Of a stretch of DNA of 39,283 bases, positions 1 through 7,252 are shown piece by piece. How positions within the stretch are numbered: the first letter of the stretch is position 1; every line of letters starts with the position of its first letter. The position numbers and the translations under genes were made by a program. The notes below the pieces were generated by a model. The model did no database searches, was not told the origin of the DNA, and was given only the letters and a program-made list of their open reading frames with translations. Source of the stretch: Polyangiaceae bacterium (lineage in GTDB: Bacteria; Myxococcota_A; Polyangia; Polyangiales; Polyangiaceae); contig JAICQO010000062.1 of the NCBI GenBank assembly GCA_025937835.1, positions 1 to 39,283 of the forward strand. The letters are read 5' to 3'.

Positions 1-152
1 CCTTGCTTCACCAGCTCGGCCACGCCCTCGATGAAGTAGCGCACCGTGGAACCGGTGCCGAGCCCGATCACTCCCGATTCCGGCAACAGCGCGAGCGCTG
101 CACGCGCTGCGAGCTTCTTGCTGCGCTCGTCCGACATTTGGGCGGCCAGCAT
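1..152 (-). CDS. rpiA: Ribose-5-phosphate isomerase A, N-terminal part (cut by left edge)
   Basis: The minus strand reads into the window edge. The visible 50 residues include LGTGSTVRYFIEG, the glycine-rich GTGST phosphate-binding segment near the N-terminus of RpiA, preceded by an alpha helix rich in Lys and Ala as in the family. RpiA interconverts ribose 5-phosphate and ribulose 5-phosphate in the cytoplasmic pentose phosphate pathway. Two in-frame ATG codons are possible, at 152 (MLAAQMSDER) and 137 (MSDER); neither has a clear Shine-Dalgarno sequence, so the longer one is given. The gene diverges from mutM across about 230 bases. The family call rests on this short segment only. Confidence 0.8.
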   Translation of the reverse strand, partial: MLAAQMSDERSKKLAARAALALLPESGVIGLGTGSTVRYFIEGVAELVKQ

Positions 153-380
153 AGCTCGCGCAGGTCCGCATGCCAGGTTCTGTATTTCCTGGGTTCCGGT
201 GACTGAGACGAGCGGCGGCATTCGAGGATTCACGACAGCCCGCGCCGGCCTCGCCGGAATTCGCGTTGGCTCCTCGCCGCACGCGCCGATCGTGATCTGC
301 TCGTGCCGAGACTTTCTGGGACTTGCCCGGGGCGCGCCTGCTTGCGGTGCCGCCCGAGCGTCCTAACCTCTCCGAGTCGA

Positions 381-1256
381 ATGCCCGAGCTGCCCGAGGT
401 CGAAGTCACGCGCCGCCAGATCGAAAAGGTTCTGGTCGGACGCACCGTGCGCGGCGTCGTGACCACGAGGAAGAGCTACTTCTTCATCACGCCTCCCGGC
501 GAGCTCCGCACGCGCCTCGTCGGTCGTCGGGTCGTCGCGCTGAACCGTCACGGAAAATACCTGGTGGCGGAGCTCGACGACGGCTCGCGCTTGCTCCTGC
601 ACCTCGGCATGACGGGCCAGCTCTTCGCCGCCGGCGCCAGGAGCCCGCGGCTGCTCTCCGCGGAACGCCGCGCCACGCTCTCACCCGAGAAGGCCGCGGC
701 CTTCGAGCCCGACCAGCACACGCATCTGGTCCTCAGCTTCGACGAACCGGGGCCGAACCTCTATTTCCGCGACGTGCGCAAGTTCGGCAAGGTGGCGTGG
801 ATAGCGCGCGGCAAGCCCAACGGCCGCCTCGAAAAGCTCGGCATCGACGCGCTCGAAGCGACGGGCGACGCGCTCTACGACGCGACCCGGACCCGCTCGC
901 TGGCGATCAAGAGCGTGCTGCTCGATCAAGGCGTGCTCGCCGGAGTCGGCAACATCTACGCGGACGAAGCGCTATTTCTCGCCGGGATCCGCAGCAAGCG
1001 CCGCGCTCGCACGTTGACCCGCGAAGAGTGCGAGCGCATCGCGGTCGCGGTGCGCAAGGTGCTCCGTCGCTCGATCACGCGCGGCGGCTCGAGCATCGAC
1101 GACTACGTTCGTCCGGACGGCAGCGACGGAGGCTACCAGACCGAGTGCTTCGTGTACGGGCGCACGGGCGAGCCTTGCCGGACGTGCAAGACTCCGATCC
1201 GGCGGATCGTGGTGGGTCAGAGATCGACCCACTTTTGCCCCGAGTGTCAGCGGTGA
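381..1256 (+). CDS. mutM: Formamidopyrimidine-DNA glycosylase (Fpg/MutM)
   Basis: Base-excision repair enzyme that removes oxidised purines such as 8-oxoguanine and nicks the abasic site. The protein (291 aa) begins MPELPEVEVTRR: after Met removal, Pro is the Schiff-base nucleophile and the next Glu is catalytic. GKYL near residue 59 carries the conserved phosphate-binding Lys. The C-terminus has the zinc finger C266-X2-C269-X16-C286-X2-C289 that grips the lesion strand. An open frame continues upstream to 303, but the universal MPELPE start fixes the beginning at 381. It is somewhat longer than the E. coli enzyme because of an insert around residues 83-108 before the HLVLSFD strand. It is divergent from rpiA. 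Confidence 0.97.
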   Translation: MPELPEVEVTRRQIEKVLVGRTVRGVVTTRKSYFFITPPGELRTRLVGRRVVALNRHGKYLVAELDDGSRLLLHLGMTGQLFAAGARSPRLLSAERRATLSPEKAAAFEPDQHTHLVLSFDEPGPNLYFRDVRKFGKVAWIARGKPNGRLEKLGIDALEATGDALYDATRTRSLAIKSVLLDQGVLAGVGNIYADEALFLAGIRSKRRARTLTREECERIAVAVRKVLRRSITRGGSSIDDYVRPDGSDGGYQTECFVYGRTGEPCRTCKTPIRRIVVGQRSTHFCPECQR

Positions 1257-1313
1257 TGGTTTCGCCGGAATCGGCGTCTTTTCGAGGATATCATCCGCAG
1301 CATCGGGACTACG

Positions 1314-1706
1314 ATGTTGGGAATGGAACGAATCTATCTAACTCTCATGCTGCTGTCGTGCGCGATAACCGGCTGCGGATCGTCGGCTACCGTTCAAACT
1401 CGTGATGGTCGGCTCTATGACGGCAGGATTACCGGCCATGACGCCCAGGCAATCTACATCAATGGCGCAACTGTCCAACGGTCCGAGATAACCGACATCG
1501 ATCATCCTGGCGACGTAGCTGCTGTTCTAGGCACACTTGTCGCGAGTATCGGCGCGCTTTCGGCCGTGGGGAATTGCCGTCAAGACACCCGTGAACTGGA
1601 GCCGGCGCGATGTACGGCCAGCGGCATCTGGATCGCGACCGGCGTACCCATCGCGCTCTATGGCCTTATCGTGCATTCGGAAAGCGAGGATCGCGCAGGA
1701 CCATGA
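1314..1706 (+). CDS. Small putative lipoprotein, function unknown
   Basis: A 130-residue protein with a lipoprotein signal: a hydrophobic stretch (YLTLMLLSCAIT) ends in a lipobox-like ITGC, predicting cleavage before Cys and lipid attachment. The mature part starts with a short beta-rich segment (TVQTRDGRLYDGRITGHD, then YINGATVQRSEITDIDHPGD) of the kind seen in small lipoproteins that carry one SH3-like or LSm-like barrel. Two Cys (NCRQ, RCTA) and a hydrophobic C-terminal segment (GIWIATGVPIALYGLIV) follow, possibly a second membrane contact. Start ATG 1314 or the in-frame ATG 1323. Third codon positions look less G/C-biased than in neighbours, which may mean recent acquisition. I do not recognise the family. 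Confidence 0.65.
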   Translation: MLGMERIYLTLMLLSCAITGCGSSATVQTRDGRLYDGRITGHDAQAIYINGATVQRSEITDIDHPGDVAAVLGTLVASIGALSAVGNCRQDTRELEPARCTASGIWIATGVPIALYGLIVHSESEDRAGP

Positions 1707-1769
1707 GCAAGGGCGGACGGCTGTATTGCACGATACTACCGAACGCGCCTTCTTTCCGGCGCTCCGTTC

Positions 1770-2456
1770 TCAACTCCTCTTGGCCTTTACTGGGCGGAAT
1801 GGGTGCAGGAACGCGGCGAGGCCCGCGGCGCTGCGCGTTTGGACCCAGACCTTGCCGCTGCCGGAGAAGTCGCAGACCAGGCCTTCGCCGCTGAAGAACA
1901 GGCCCTTGAAACCGCCGAACGCGCGCACGCTGTAAGCGAGGTGCTCGGTGAACGCGACGATGTGTGCGGTGTCTACGGTGTAGCCCTCGGGGCCGACTTC
2001 CACCTCGTGCAACGCGCCGTAGCTGCCGTAAAAGACGGTGCCCGGGCCCTGAATGCGCAGCATGAAAAAGCCGACTCCGCTGAAGAAAGACTTCAGTCCG
2101 CCGAACTTGGTGTCGATGACGAGCTCGGCGCCCGAGTGGGCCACGTAGGCTCCGCTCTGCAGGAAAAAGGATTCCCCCGCGGCCAGCTGACGGGCTTTCA
2201 AATCGCCCTCGGCTGCCGCCGACAAGTACAGCCTCTGCCCGGCGCGCTGCGAGGTAAAAGTGTTCTGAAACAGCGATTCGCCGCCCAAGAGCTTGCGCTT
2301 GGCCGCGCCCAGGAGCCCGCCGCGCATGCTGGTGGAGATCTCGATCCCCGAGTCCTTCGCGACCATGGCGCCGCTCTCCGCGACGACCACCTCGCCCGCG
2401 TCCAACACCACTTGCAGCATCGCAAAATCGGGCGAGTCCAGGATATCGTACTTCAT
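1770..2456 (-). CDS. AIM24-family protein (TIGR00266-type), paralogue 1 of 3, last in operon
   Basis: A 228-residue single-domain protein of the AIM24 family, beta-rich proteins of unknown biochemical role named after a yeast mitochondrial protein. Family hallmarks seen: AESGAMVAKDSGIEI near the N-terminus, LLGGESLFQNTF at about residue 57, IDTKFGGLKSFFSG in the middle, GSYGALHEVEV, DTAHIVAF and the closing FSGEGLVCDFSGSGKVWVQTRS. There is no signal peptide, so it is probably cytoplasmic or peripherally membrane bound. It begins 4 bases after the stop of the next paralogue upstream and is the third gene of a minus-strand operon of three. It ends in a basic tail (RPVKAKRS). Confidence 0.9.
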   Translation of the reverse strand: MKYDILDSPDFAMLQVVLDAGEVVVAESGAMVAKDSGIEISTSMRGGLLGAAKRKLLGGESLFQNTFTSQRAGQRLYLSAAAEGDLKARQLAAGESFFLQSGAYVAHSGAELVIDTKFGGLKSFFSGVGFFMLRIQGPGTVFYGSYGALHEVEVGPEGYTVDTAHIVAFTEHLAYSVRAFGGFKGLFFSGEGLVCDFSGSGKVWVQTRSAAGLAAFLHPFRPVKAKRS

Positions 2457-2460
2457 CGGT

Positions 2461-3150
2461 TCAACCCTCTCGTGCGGGCAACATCCCGCCGACGGTCCGC
2501 CCGAACTCGCTCGGGTTCCGGCTCTGAATCCAGAGTCTTCCGCGCCCTCGCAGTCGGAGCACGAGGCCTTCGCCGCTCAGGTAGCTGGCTATCCAACCCT
2601 GACTGGCCTTGCCGATCGTGTACTCGATGCCCGAGGTGAAGGCGACCAGGTGACCGGTATCCAGGATCGCTTCTCCGTCGAGCTCGCGCATCTCGACTGC
2701 GCCGAATGCGTTCATGAGCACCGGGCCACGCCCGCTGGCCTTCAGGAAAAACAGCGACTCCCCGCTGAGGAAGGCTTTGAAGCCCTGGAACTTGGTGTCG
2801 ATGTGGACGCTGTCGGGCGCGGCGACGTAGCTAGAGCCCTGGATCAAGAGGTCGACGCTCGGGTCGAGCTCGTGCACGACCATGCTGCCGCACAACCGAG
2901 GCGCGAGGGTCACGTGCGCGCCGTTGCCGCGAGCGGTGTACAGGTTCTGGAAGAAAGATTCGCCGCCCACGACGGCTCGGCGAAGCCCTCCCAGGATGCC
3001 GCCGCCGGCGGAGTGCCCCGCGTTGGTTTGAACGTCGATGCCGCGCGTCATGCTGACCATGGCCGAGGCTTCCGCCCGGATCGCTTCGCCCGCCTCCAGG
3101 TGGACCGTGGCCAGCGAGTGAGCCGGGTTGTATTGGATTTCAATGTGCAT
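2461..3150 (-). CDS. AIM24-family protein, paralogue 2 of 3
   Basis: A 229-residue AIM24 homologue, middle gene of the three-gene operon. It starts MHIEIQYNPAHSLATVHLEAGEAIRAEASAMV and carries GGLRRAVVGGESFFQN, HIDTKFQGFKAFLSGESLFFL, DTGHLVAF and YLSGEGLVLRLRGRGRLWIQSRN, matching the two neighbours segment by segment but clearly diverged. The ATG at 3150 is chosen because GGAGG lies just upstream on the minus strand and homology begins there; the frame stays open upstream, but that part overlaps the next gene and is not AIM24-like. It lies 11 bases after the stop of the first gene and 4 bases before the start of the third, so the three proteins are probably made together. Confidence 0.9.
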   Translation of the reverse strand: MHIEIQYNPAHSLATVHLEAGEAIRAEASAMVSMTRGIDVQTNAGHSAGGGILGGLRRAVVGGESFFQNLYTARGNGAHVTLAPRLCGSMVVHELDPSVDLLIQGSSYVAAPDSVHIDTKFQGFKAFLSGESLFFLKASGRGPVLMNAFGAVEMRELDGEAILDTGHLVAFTSGIEYTIGKASQGWIASYLSGEGLVLRLRGRGRLWIQSRNPSEFGRTVGGMLPAREG

Positions 3151-3161
3151 CGGAGCCTCCT

Positions 3162-3857
3162 TCAGGCCGGGAGCAGCCGGCTGAGCCAGCCGACGAGGGC
3201 TTTTAGGTTTCTCGACTGTATGTAGACGACGCCTCGGCCCGAGAACTCGCAGACCAGGCCTTCCCCCGACAACAACAGCGACTTCACGCCGCCCACGCTC
3301 TTCACCTTGAAATCGAGGCTGCCGTCGAAGGCCACGATGTGGCCGGTGTCGACGGTGAAGGTCCCGTTGACCTCCAGCGGCAGGACGCCGCCGTAGGAGT
3401 TGACCCAAAGCTCGCCTTCACCCGTGCACTCGAGCAACACCAAGCCCTCGCCGCCGAGCAGCGAGCGCAGACCCGTGAAGCGGACGCGCGTGTCGACCTC
3501 GCCCGTCGAGGCCAGGTACGAGCCGGTTTGCACGAACAGCTTGCTCGCCCCGTCGAGCCGCTTGTGGATGATCTGGCCGCTCAGGGCCGGGGCCAAAATC
3601 AGCTCGCCAGGGCCAGTGGAGCGGAAACGATTGACGAACATGGTCTCGCCGCCGAGAAACTTGCGTGCGAGCGCGATCAGGAACGCGAGCAGCGCGCGAA
3701 AGACTCCCGCGCGCCGGCCGGCGTTCAGGTGCGTGGTCATCTCGACTTGGGGGTCGCGACAGACCATGGCGCCGGCCTCAGCCTGAATTTGATCACCCTC
3801 CGCGAGCGCCACCTTCAGCCACGCGAACGAGGGCCCGTGTTCGATTCTGTAGTTCAT
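3162..3857 (-). CDS. AIM24-family protein, paralogue 3 of 3, first in operon
   Basis: A 231-residue AIM24 homologue and the promoter-proximal gene. It shows the shared pattern AEAGAMVCRDPQVEMTTHLNAG, FLGGETMFVNRF, VRFTGLRSLLGGEGLVLLECTGEGELWVNSYGG, DTGHIVAFDG and LLSGEGLVCEFSGRGVVYIQSRN. It differs from the other two by a hydrophobic insert (VFRALLAFLIALARKF, about residues 52-67) just before the GGE motif, which could be a membrane-contacting helix. Upstream lie about 60 bases shared with the divergent M48 peptidase gene. No partner of known function lies in the operon, so the role cannot be read from context. Confidence 0.9.
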   Translation of the reverse strand: MNYRIEHGPSFAWLKVALAEGDQIQAEAGAMVCRDPQVEMTTHLNAGRRAGVFRALLAFLIALARKFLGGETMFVNRFRSTGPGELILAPALSGQIIHKRLDGASKLFVQTGSYLASTGEVDTRVRFTGLRSLLGGEGLVLLECTGEGELWVNSYGGVLPLEVNGTFTVDTGHIVAFDGSLDFKVKSVGGVKSLLLSGEGLVCEFSGRGVVYIQSRNLKALVGWLSRLLPA

Positions 3858-3918
3858 TTCGGGAGCCTTCGCGGAGAGACGTTGCTATCGGTGCGCAGCG
3901 CTTGCAAGCTCACGCCTC

Positions 3919-4809
3919 GTGGCCTCCGAACTTCCGCCCGAGAACCCGGCGCAGGGCGAAGACATCGCACCGGCTCCCGCGCCACCCAGAGCGCCCGGCG
4001 CGGAGATGCCGGCCAGCGAGAGTCACGGCTTCAACCCCAAAGGGCTCCGAGTTTTCATCGAGCTGCTGCTGCTCTTGGCGCTGCTCGCCATTGCCGGCGT
4101 CTCGGCGCTTCGTGGTGGCGGCGCGCTGGCGTCGCTGCTTACCCCAGTAGTTCCGCTGAGCTTCGACCGCAAGCTCGGGCAAATTGCCGACGCAACGCTG
4201 GGCGCGCGCGATTGCCCCGACCCCTCGGCGAAGAAGTACGTCGAAGCGCTGGCGCAGCCCCTGCTCCACGCCGCGCGCCCGCTGGCGTTCGAGATGCGCT
4301 TTCGCGTCGTCGACGACCCGGCCGTCAATGCCTTCGCGCTGCCGGGCGGCTTCGTCGTCGTCAATAGCGGTCTGCTCGAAGCCGCGGAGTCGGGCGAAGA
4401 GATCGCGGGCGTGCTCGGCCACGAAATTCAGCACGCCCTGCTGCGCCACGGCACGCGCCGCATCTTGCGCGAAATGGGCGGCTCGATCGCGCTCTCGATC
4501 CTGTTCGGCGGTTCGGACTTGCAGAGCTACGCCGAGGTGGGGTCCCGCCTCACCGGCCTCCACTACGATCGCGCCGAAGAGAGCGAAGCCGACCGCGAGG
4601 GCGTCGCGCTGCTCGTGCGCGCCAGTATCGATCCCGCGGGACTCGCGCATTTCTTCGAGCGCTTGCGCAGAGAGAGCTCGAACCCGCCGCAGCTCTTGTC
4701 GACCCACCCGGATCCCGGCAACCGCGCCGCAGAAATCCGCGCCGCGCGGTTACCGGGCGCCGCGCGCGCGTTGCCGCCGCCCGACGGCGTCCGGTGCAGG
4801 AACGACTGA
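3919..4809 (+). CDS. M48-family zinc metallopeptidase, membrane anchored
   Basis: Contains H168-E-I-Q-H172 (HExxH) within GVLGHEIQHALLRHGTRR, and ESEAD at about residues 221-225, whose first Glu should be the third zinc ligand: the M48 (HtpX/BepA/Oma1) signature. The N-terminus has a Pro/Ala/Glu-rich stretch of about 40 residues and then one hydrophobic helix (about residues 45-62), so it looks like a single-pass anchor with the catalytic domain outside the cytoplasm. No TPR tail as in BepA is visible after the peptidase. Such peptidases serve envelope protein quality control. Start is GTG at 3919; ATG at codon 30 is an alternative. It diverges from the AIM24 operon. Confidence 0.87.
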   Translation: MASELPPENPAQGEDIAPAPAPPRAPGAEMPASESHGFNPKGLRVFIELLLLLALLAIAGVSALRGGGALASLLTPVVPLSFDRKLGQIADATLGARDCPDPSAKKYVEALAQPLLHAARPLAFEMRFRVVDDPAVNAFALPGGFVVVNSGLLEAAESGEEIAGVLGHEIQHALLRHGTRRILREMGGSIALSILFGGSDLQSYAEVGSRLTGLHYDRAEESEADREGVALLVRASIDPAGLAHFFERLRRESSNPPQLLSTHPDPGNRAAEIRAARLPGAARALPPPDGVRCRND

Positions 4810-4883
4810 AGGCGAGTAGGCGGTGGCGCACCCTGCTCGTAGGGCGAGACCGCACTCCGCCCCGCGATGGACCTCCACGCCTT

Positions 4884-5852
4884 TCAACGCCGGCCACGGA
4901 AACGCTCGAGCAGGGAGCGCGCCGAGCCACCCCGGTCGAGCGTGGCTGAAAGCACCCGACCGCGCCCGTCGAGCTCCATGCGGAACGACAACGTCGGCGA
5001 GCCGTTCAGGTGGTAGCGCAGGTCAGCGATGGAAACCTCCGTGCCCGAGGGCCGGCGCGGTTGCTCGCTGACCATCGGAAAGCGCGCCCACGCGAGCGCT
5101 TCTTGCACGGTGCGGCTGGCGAGCGCCAGCGGGCTCAGTGCTTTTTCCGTGTTGCGCACGTGCGTTGCTTGTTCGTTCGGCTGCGCGAAGGCCGCCACCC
5201 GTCCGACCGCGTAGCGATCCGGAAGCACGGCTGCGTAGCGCCATTCGGTAGGGCCGAGCCACGAGGGGAAGACCTGCACGTGCTCGGCGGTCGGATACGC
5301 CCGCTCCACCCGCGCGGTGAGGTCAGCGCGGATGCCGATCCGTACCGCGAGGTAGGCGCACGAAATAGCCGCGCCCGTCAGCACCGCGCGGCGGAGCACG
5401 GTGCGTCGGCGTATGCCCCACAGGGACCCGATCAACAAGGGCAGCGTGAACAGTGGATCCACCACCATCATCCAATCGAGCGTCACACGCGCGTCCGAGA
5501 ACGGCAGCGAAAGACGCGTGCCCCAACCGGTCCAGGCGTCCGCCAGCAAATGCGCGAACAGCACGCTGGGCAGGCTCCATGCGAAGATGGAGGCCACGGA
5601 GGCATGGCGGAAGGCCAGTTTCGCCAGCAGGGTCGCCGCCAGGGCCACCAGTGGCGCCATGACCACCGCGTGCGTCAGGCCGCGATGCGCGCGGAGAGAG
5701 TGCAACACCGAGTCGCCGGCCGGCCACAAGTAGTCCAGGTCCGGGAGCTCCGCCGCGAGCACACACCCGAGGAGCACCGCCGCGCGATCTCGCTCGGAGC
5801 GACGCAGCGCACCCACCGAAAGCCCGAGCAGACCATGTGTCAGTGGATCCAT
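4884..5852 (-). CDS. YdjM/DUF457-like membrane-bound metal-dependent hydrolase family protein
   Basis: A 322-residue multi-pass membrane protein. The N-terminus MDPLTHGLLGLSVGAL, then ELPDLDYLW and HRGLTHAVVMAPL, give the His/Asp pattern of the PF04307 (LexA-binding, inner membrane-bound putative hydrolase) family. About five hydrophobic segments occupy the first 170 residues, followed by a soluble C-terminal domain that I do not recognise (about residues 180-322). Start ATG 5852 is chosen because family proteins begin right before PLTHG; the frame is open about 30 bases further upstream. The substrate of this family is not established. It lies about 40 bases downstream of the phosphodiester glycosidase on the same strand and could be cotranscribed. 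Confidence 0.83.
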   Translation of the reverse strand: MDPLTHGLLGLSVGALRRSERDRAAVLLGCVLAAELPDLDYLWPAGDSVLHSLRAHRGLTHAVVMAPLVALAATLLAKLAFRHASVASIFAWSLPSVLFAHLLADAWTGWGTRLSLPFSDARVTLDWMMVVDPLFTLPLLIGSLWGIRRRTVLRRAVLTGAAISCAYLAVRIGIRADLTARVERAYPTAEHVQVFPSWLGPTEWRYAAVLPDRYAVGRVAAFAQPNEQATHVRNTEKALSPLALASRTVQEALAWARFPMVSEQPRRPSGTEVSIADLRYHLNGSPTLSFRMELDGRGRVLSATLDRGGSARSLLERFRGRR

Positions 5853-5892
5853 GCGAAGGCCTGGCCGCTGGCCGAGGAGCAACCAACGAGCG

Positions 5893-7155
5893 CTACTTCG
5901 ACGGCAGACTCTCCGGCTTTCTCATCAAATAGAAGAAATCTCGGCGCGCGCGGTTTCGGATGAACTCGTCTTCCGAGAACTCGAAGCCCTCGGCGAGCGC
6001 GACCGCTTTTCGCTCGGGGCTGCCCTCTTTGGGCTCGAACAGCACGAACTTCGGGTACGACCAGTTCACGTCCATCTGCGCGATGTCGACGGCGCCGGCG
6101 TGCTTCAGGCCGTCTGCCAGCACGCGCGCGGTGGTGTGGTTGGTGATCGAGACGTACAGGATCTGACGATCTTCGCTCAGGCCGACCGCCGAGCGGCGGA
6201 TCACGGTCTCTCCGTCGAGCGTTGCGCCCCACTTGAGGCCGCTGCCCGCGGTGAGCCCGGGGTGGATCTTGCCGTTCTCGTACATGCAGGAGGGCGCCTG
6301 GCGGTACCAGAGCATCTCCGGCTCGCGTTCGGCGATGCGCTTCCAGGTTGCGATCTGCATCGAGCCGTCCTTGTACTTCACGAGCGTGCAGACGTCGGGC
6401 TTCGGGCTCACGATCACGACGCCGTCCACTTTCATGCCGTAGCCGCCGTGCTCGGTCATGAAGCCGCCGTTGAACGCGGCGAGCAGCTCCTCGTGGTGTT
6501 CGGGCGGGATTTTCGCCTTGCGTTCGTAGGCGGGAGCCTTCTTCTCGTCCTCGAACTTCGGCTCGCGCGAGCCGGCGACGGCGTACAGATCGGCGCGCCG
6601 CAGATCGACGGCTACCACGAAGACCTCGGCCCAGCCGCGGTTGATGTCGGGGTGGAGCAGCGTCTTGTACATGTACGGCTGCTCCGACGGCCGCCGCGGA
6701 TCGACGATCGGCACCCACACGCCGTCGCCCTTCGCAGACCAGCTCTTCAACGCGGGCCCCGGATCCCGAGGATGAAACGGCGGAAGCGCGGGCGCAGCTC
6801 CGCTCGCGCTCGCGGCTGCGGCGCTGCTCGGGTCGGGCGCGGGCGCCGATGCCGAACCGGGAACCGACCAATACGCTTTCGGCGCCTGGTCCTTCTTGCT
6901 CACGCGATTGGCCGCGTCCTCCACCGAGTACACGAAGTCCTCGAGGCGAGCGACGTTGTCGGCGCCGATGATGCTGCGCAGGGTGTTGGCCACGAGGGGC
7001 CCCATCCACTCGAAGCGATGGATGGCGACCCAGAGGCCGAGCACGGCGCCGCACGCCGCCCCCAAGGCGATCAACAGCCAACGCAGGCGCCGCTTCCGGC
7101 GTGGCGCCTTCTGCGCCGGGCGCCGGGAAGCGGAAACGGTCGCGCTGTCGCTCAT
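5893..7155 (-). CDS. Membrane-anchored phosphodiester glycosidase (NAGPA/DUF2233) family protein
   Basis: A 420-residue protein with a basic N-terminus and one hydrophobic anchor (about residues 26-46), a Ser/Ala/Pro-rich linker near residues 95-125, and a C-terminal catalytic-type domain. AFNGGFMTEHGGYGMKVDG, VVIVSPKPDVCTLV, SGLKWGATLDG, and the closing AQMDVNWSYPKF are typical of the family that includes the mammalian mannose-6-phosphate uncovering enzyme and bacterial exopolysaccharide-associated proteins. The likely activity is hydrolysis of a sugar-phosphodiester bond outside the cytoplasmic membrane. Start ATG 7155 fits the anchor; an upstream open extension to 7254 would overlap the divergent bamA start and is not used. 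About 97 bases separate it from bamA. Confidence 0.87.
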   Translation of the reverse strand: MSDSATVSASRRPAQKAPRRKRRLRWLLIALGAACGAVLGLWVAIHRFEWMGPLVANTLRSIIGADNVARLEDFVYSVEDAANRVSKKDQAPKAYWSVPGSASAPAPDPSSAAAASASGAAPALPPFHPRDPGPALKSWSAKGDGVWVPIVDPRRPSEQPYMYKTLLHPDINRGWAEVFVVAVDLRRADLYAVAGSREPKFEDEKKAPAYERKAKIPPEHHEELLAAFNGGFMTEHGGYGMKVDGVVIVSPKPDVCTLVKYKDGSMQIATWKRIAEREPEMLWYRQAPSCMYENGKIHPGLTAGSGLKWGATLDGETVIRRSAVGLSEDRQILYVSITNHTTARVLADGLKHAGAVDIAQMDVNWSYPKFVLFEPKEGSPERKAVALAEGFEFSEDEFIRNRARRDFFYLMRKPESLPSK

Positions 7156-7252
7156 GGTCTTTCGCGAACCTTCGGTGGTTCTCGGGACTTTTCGCATTGT
7201 GCGGCGGGTCGCGCAAGTTCCCGAACCGTACGGATCCGGGTTATGACGAGGC

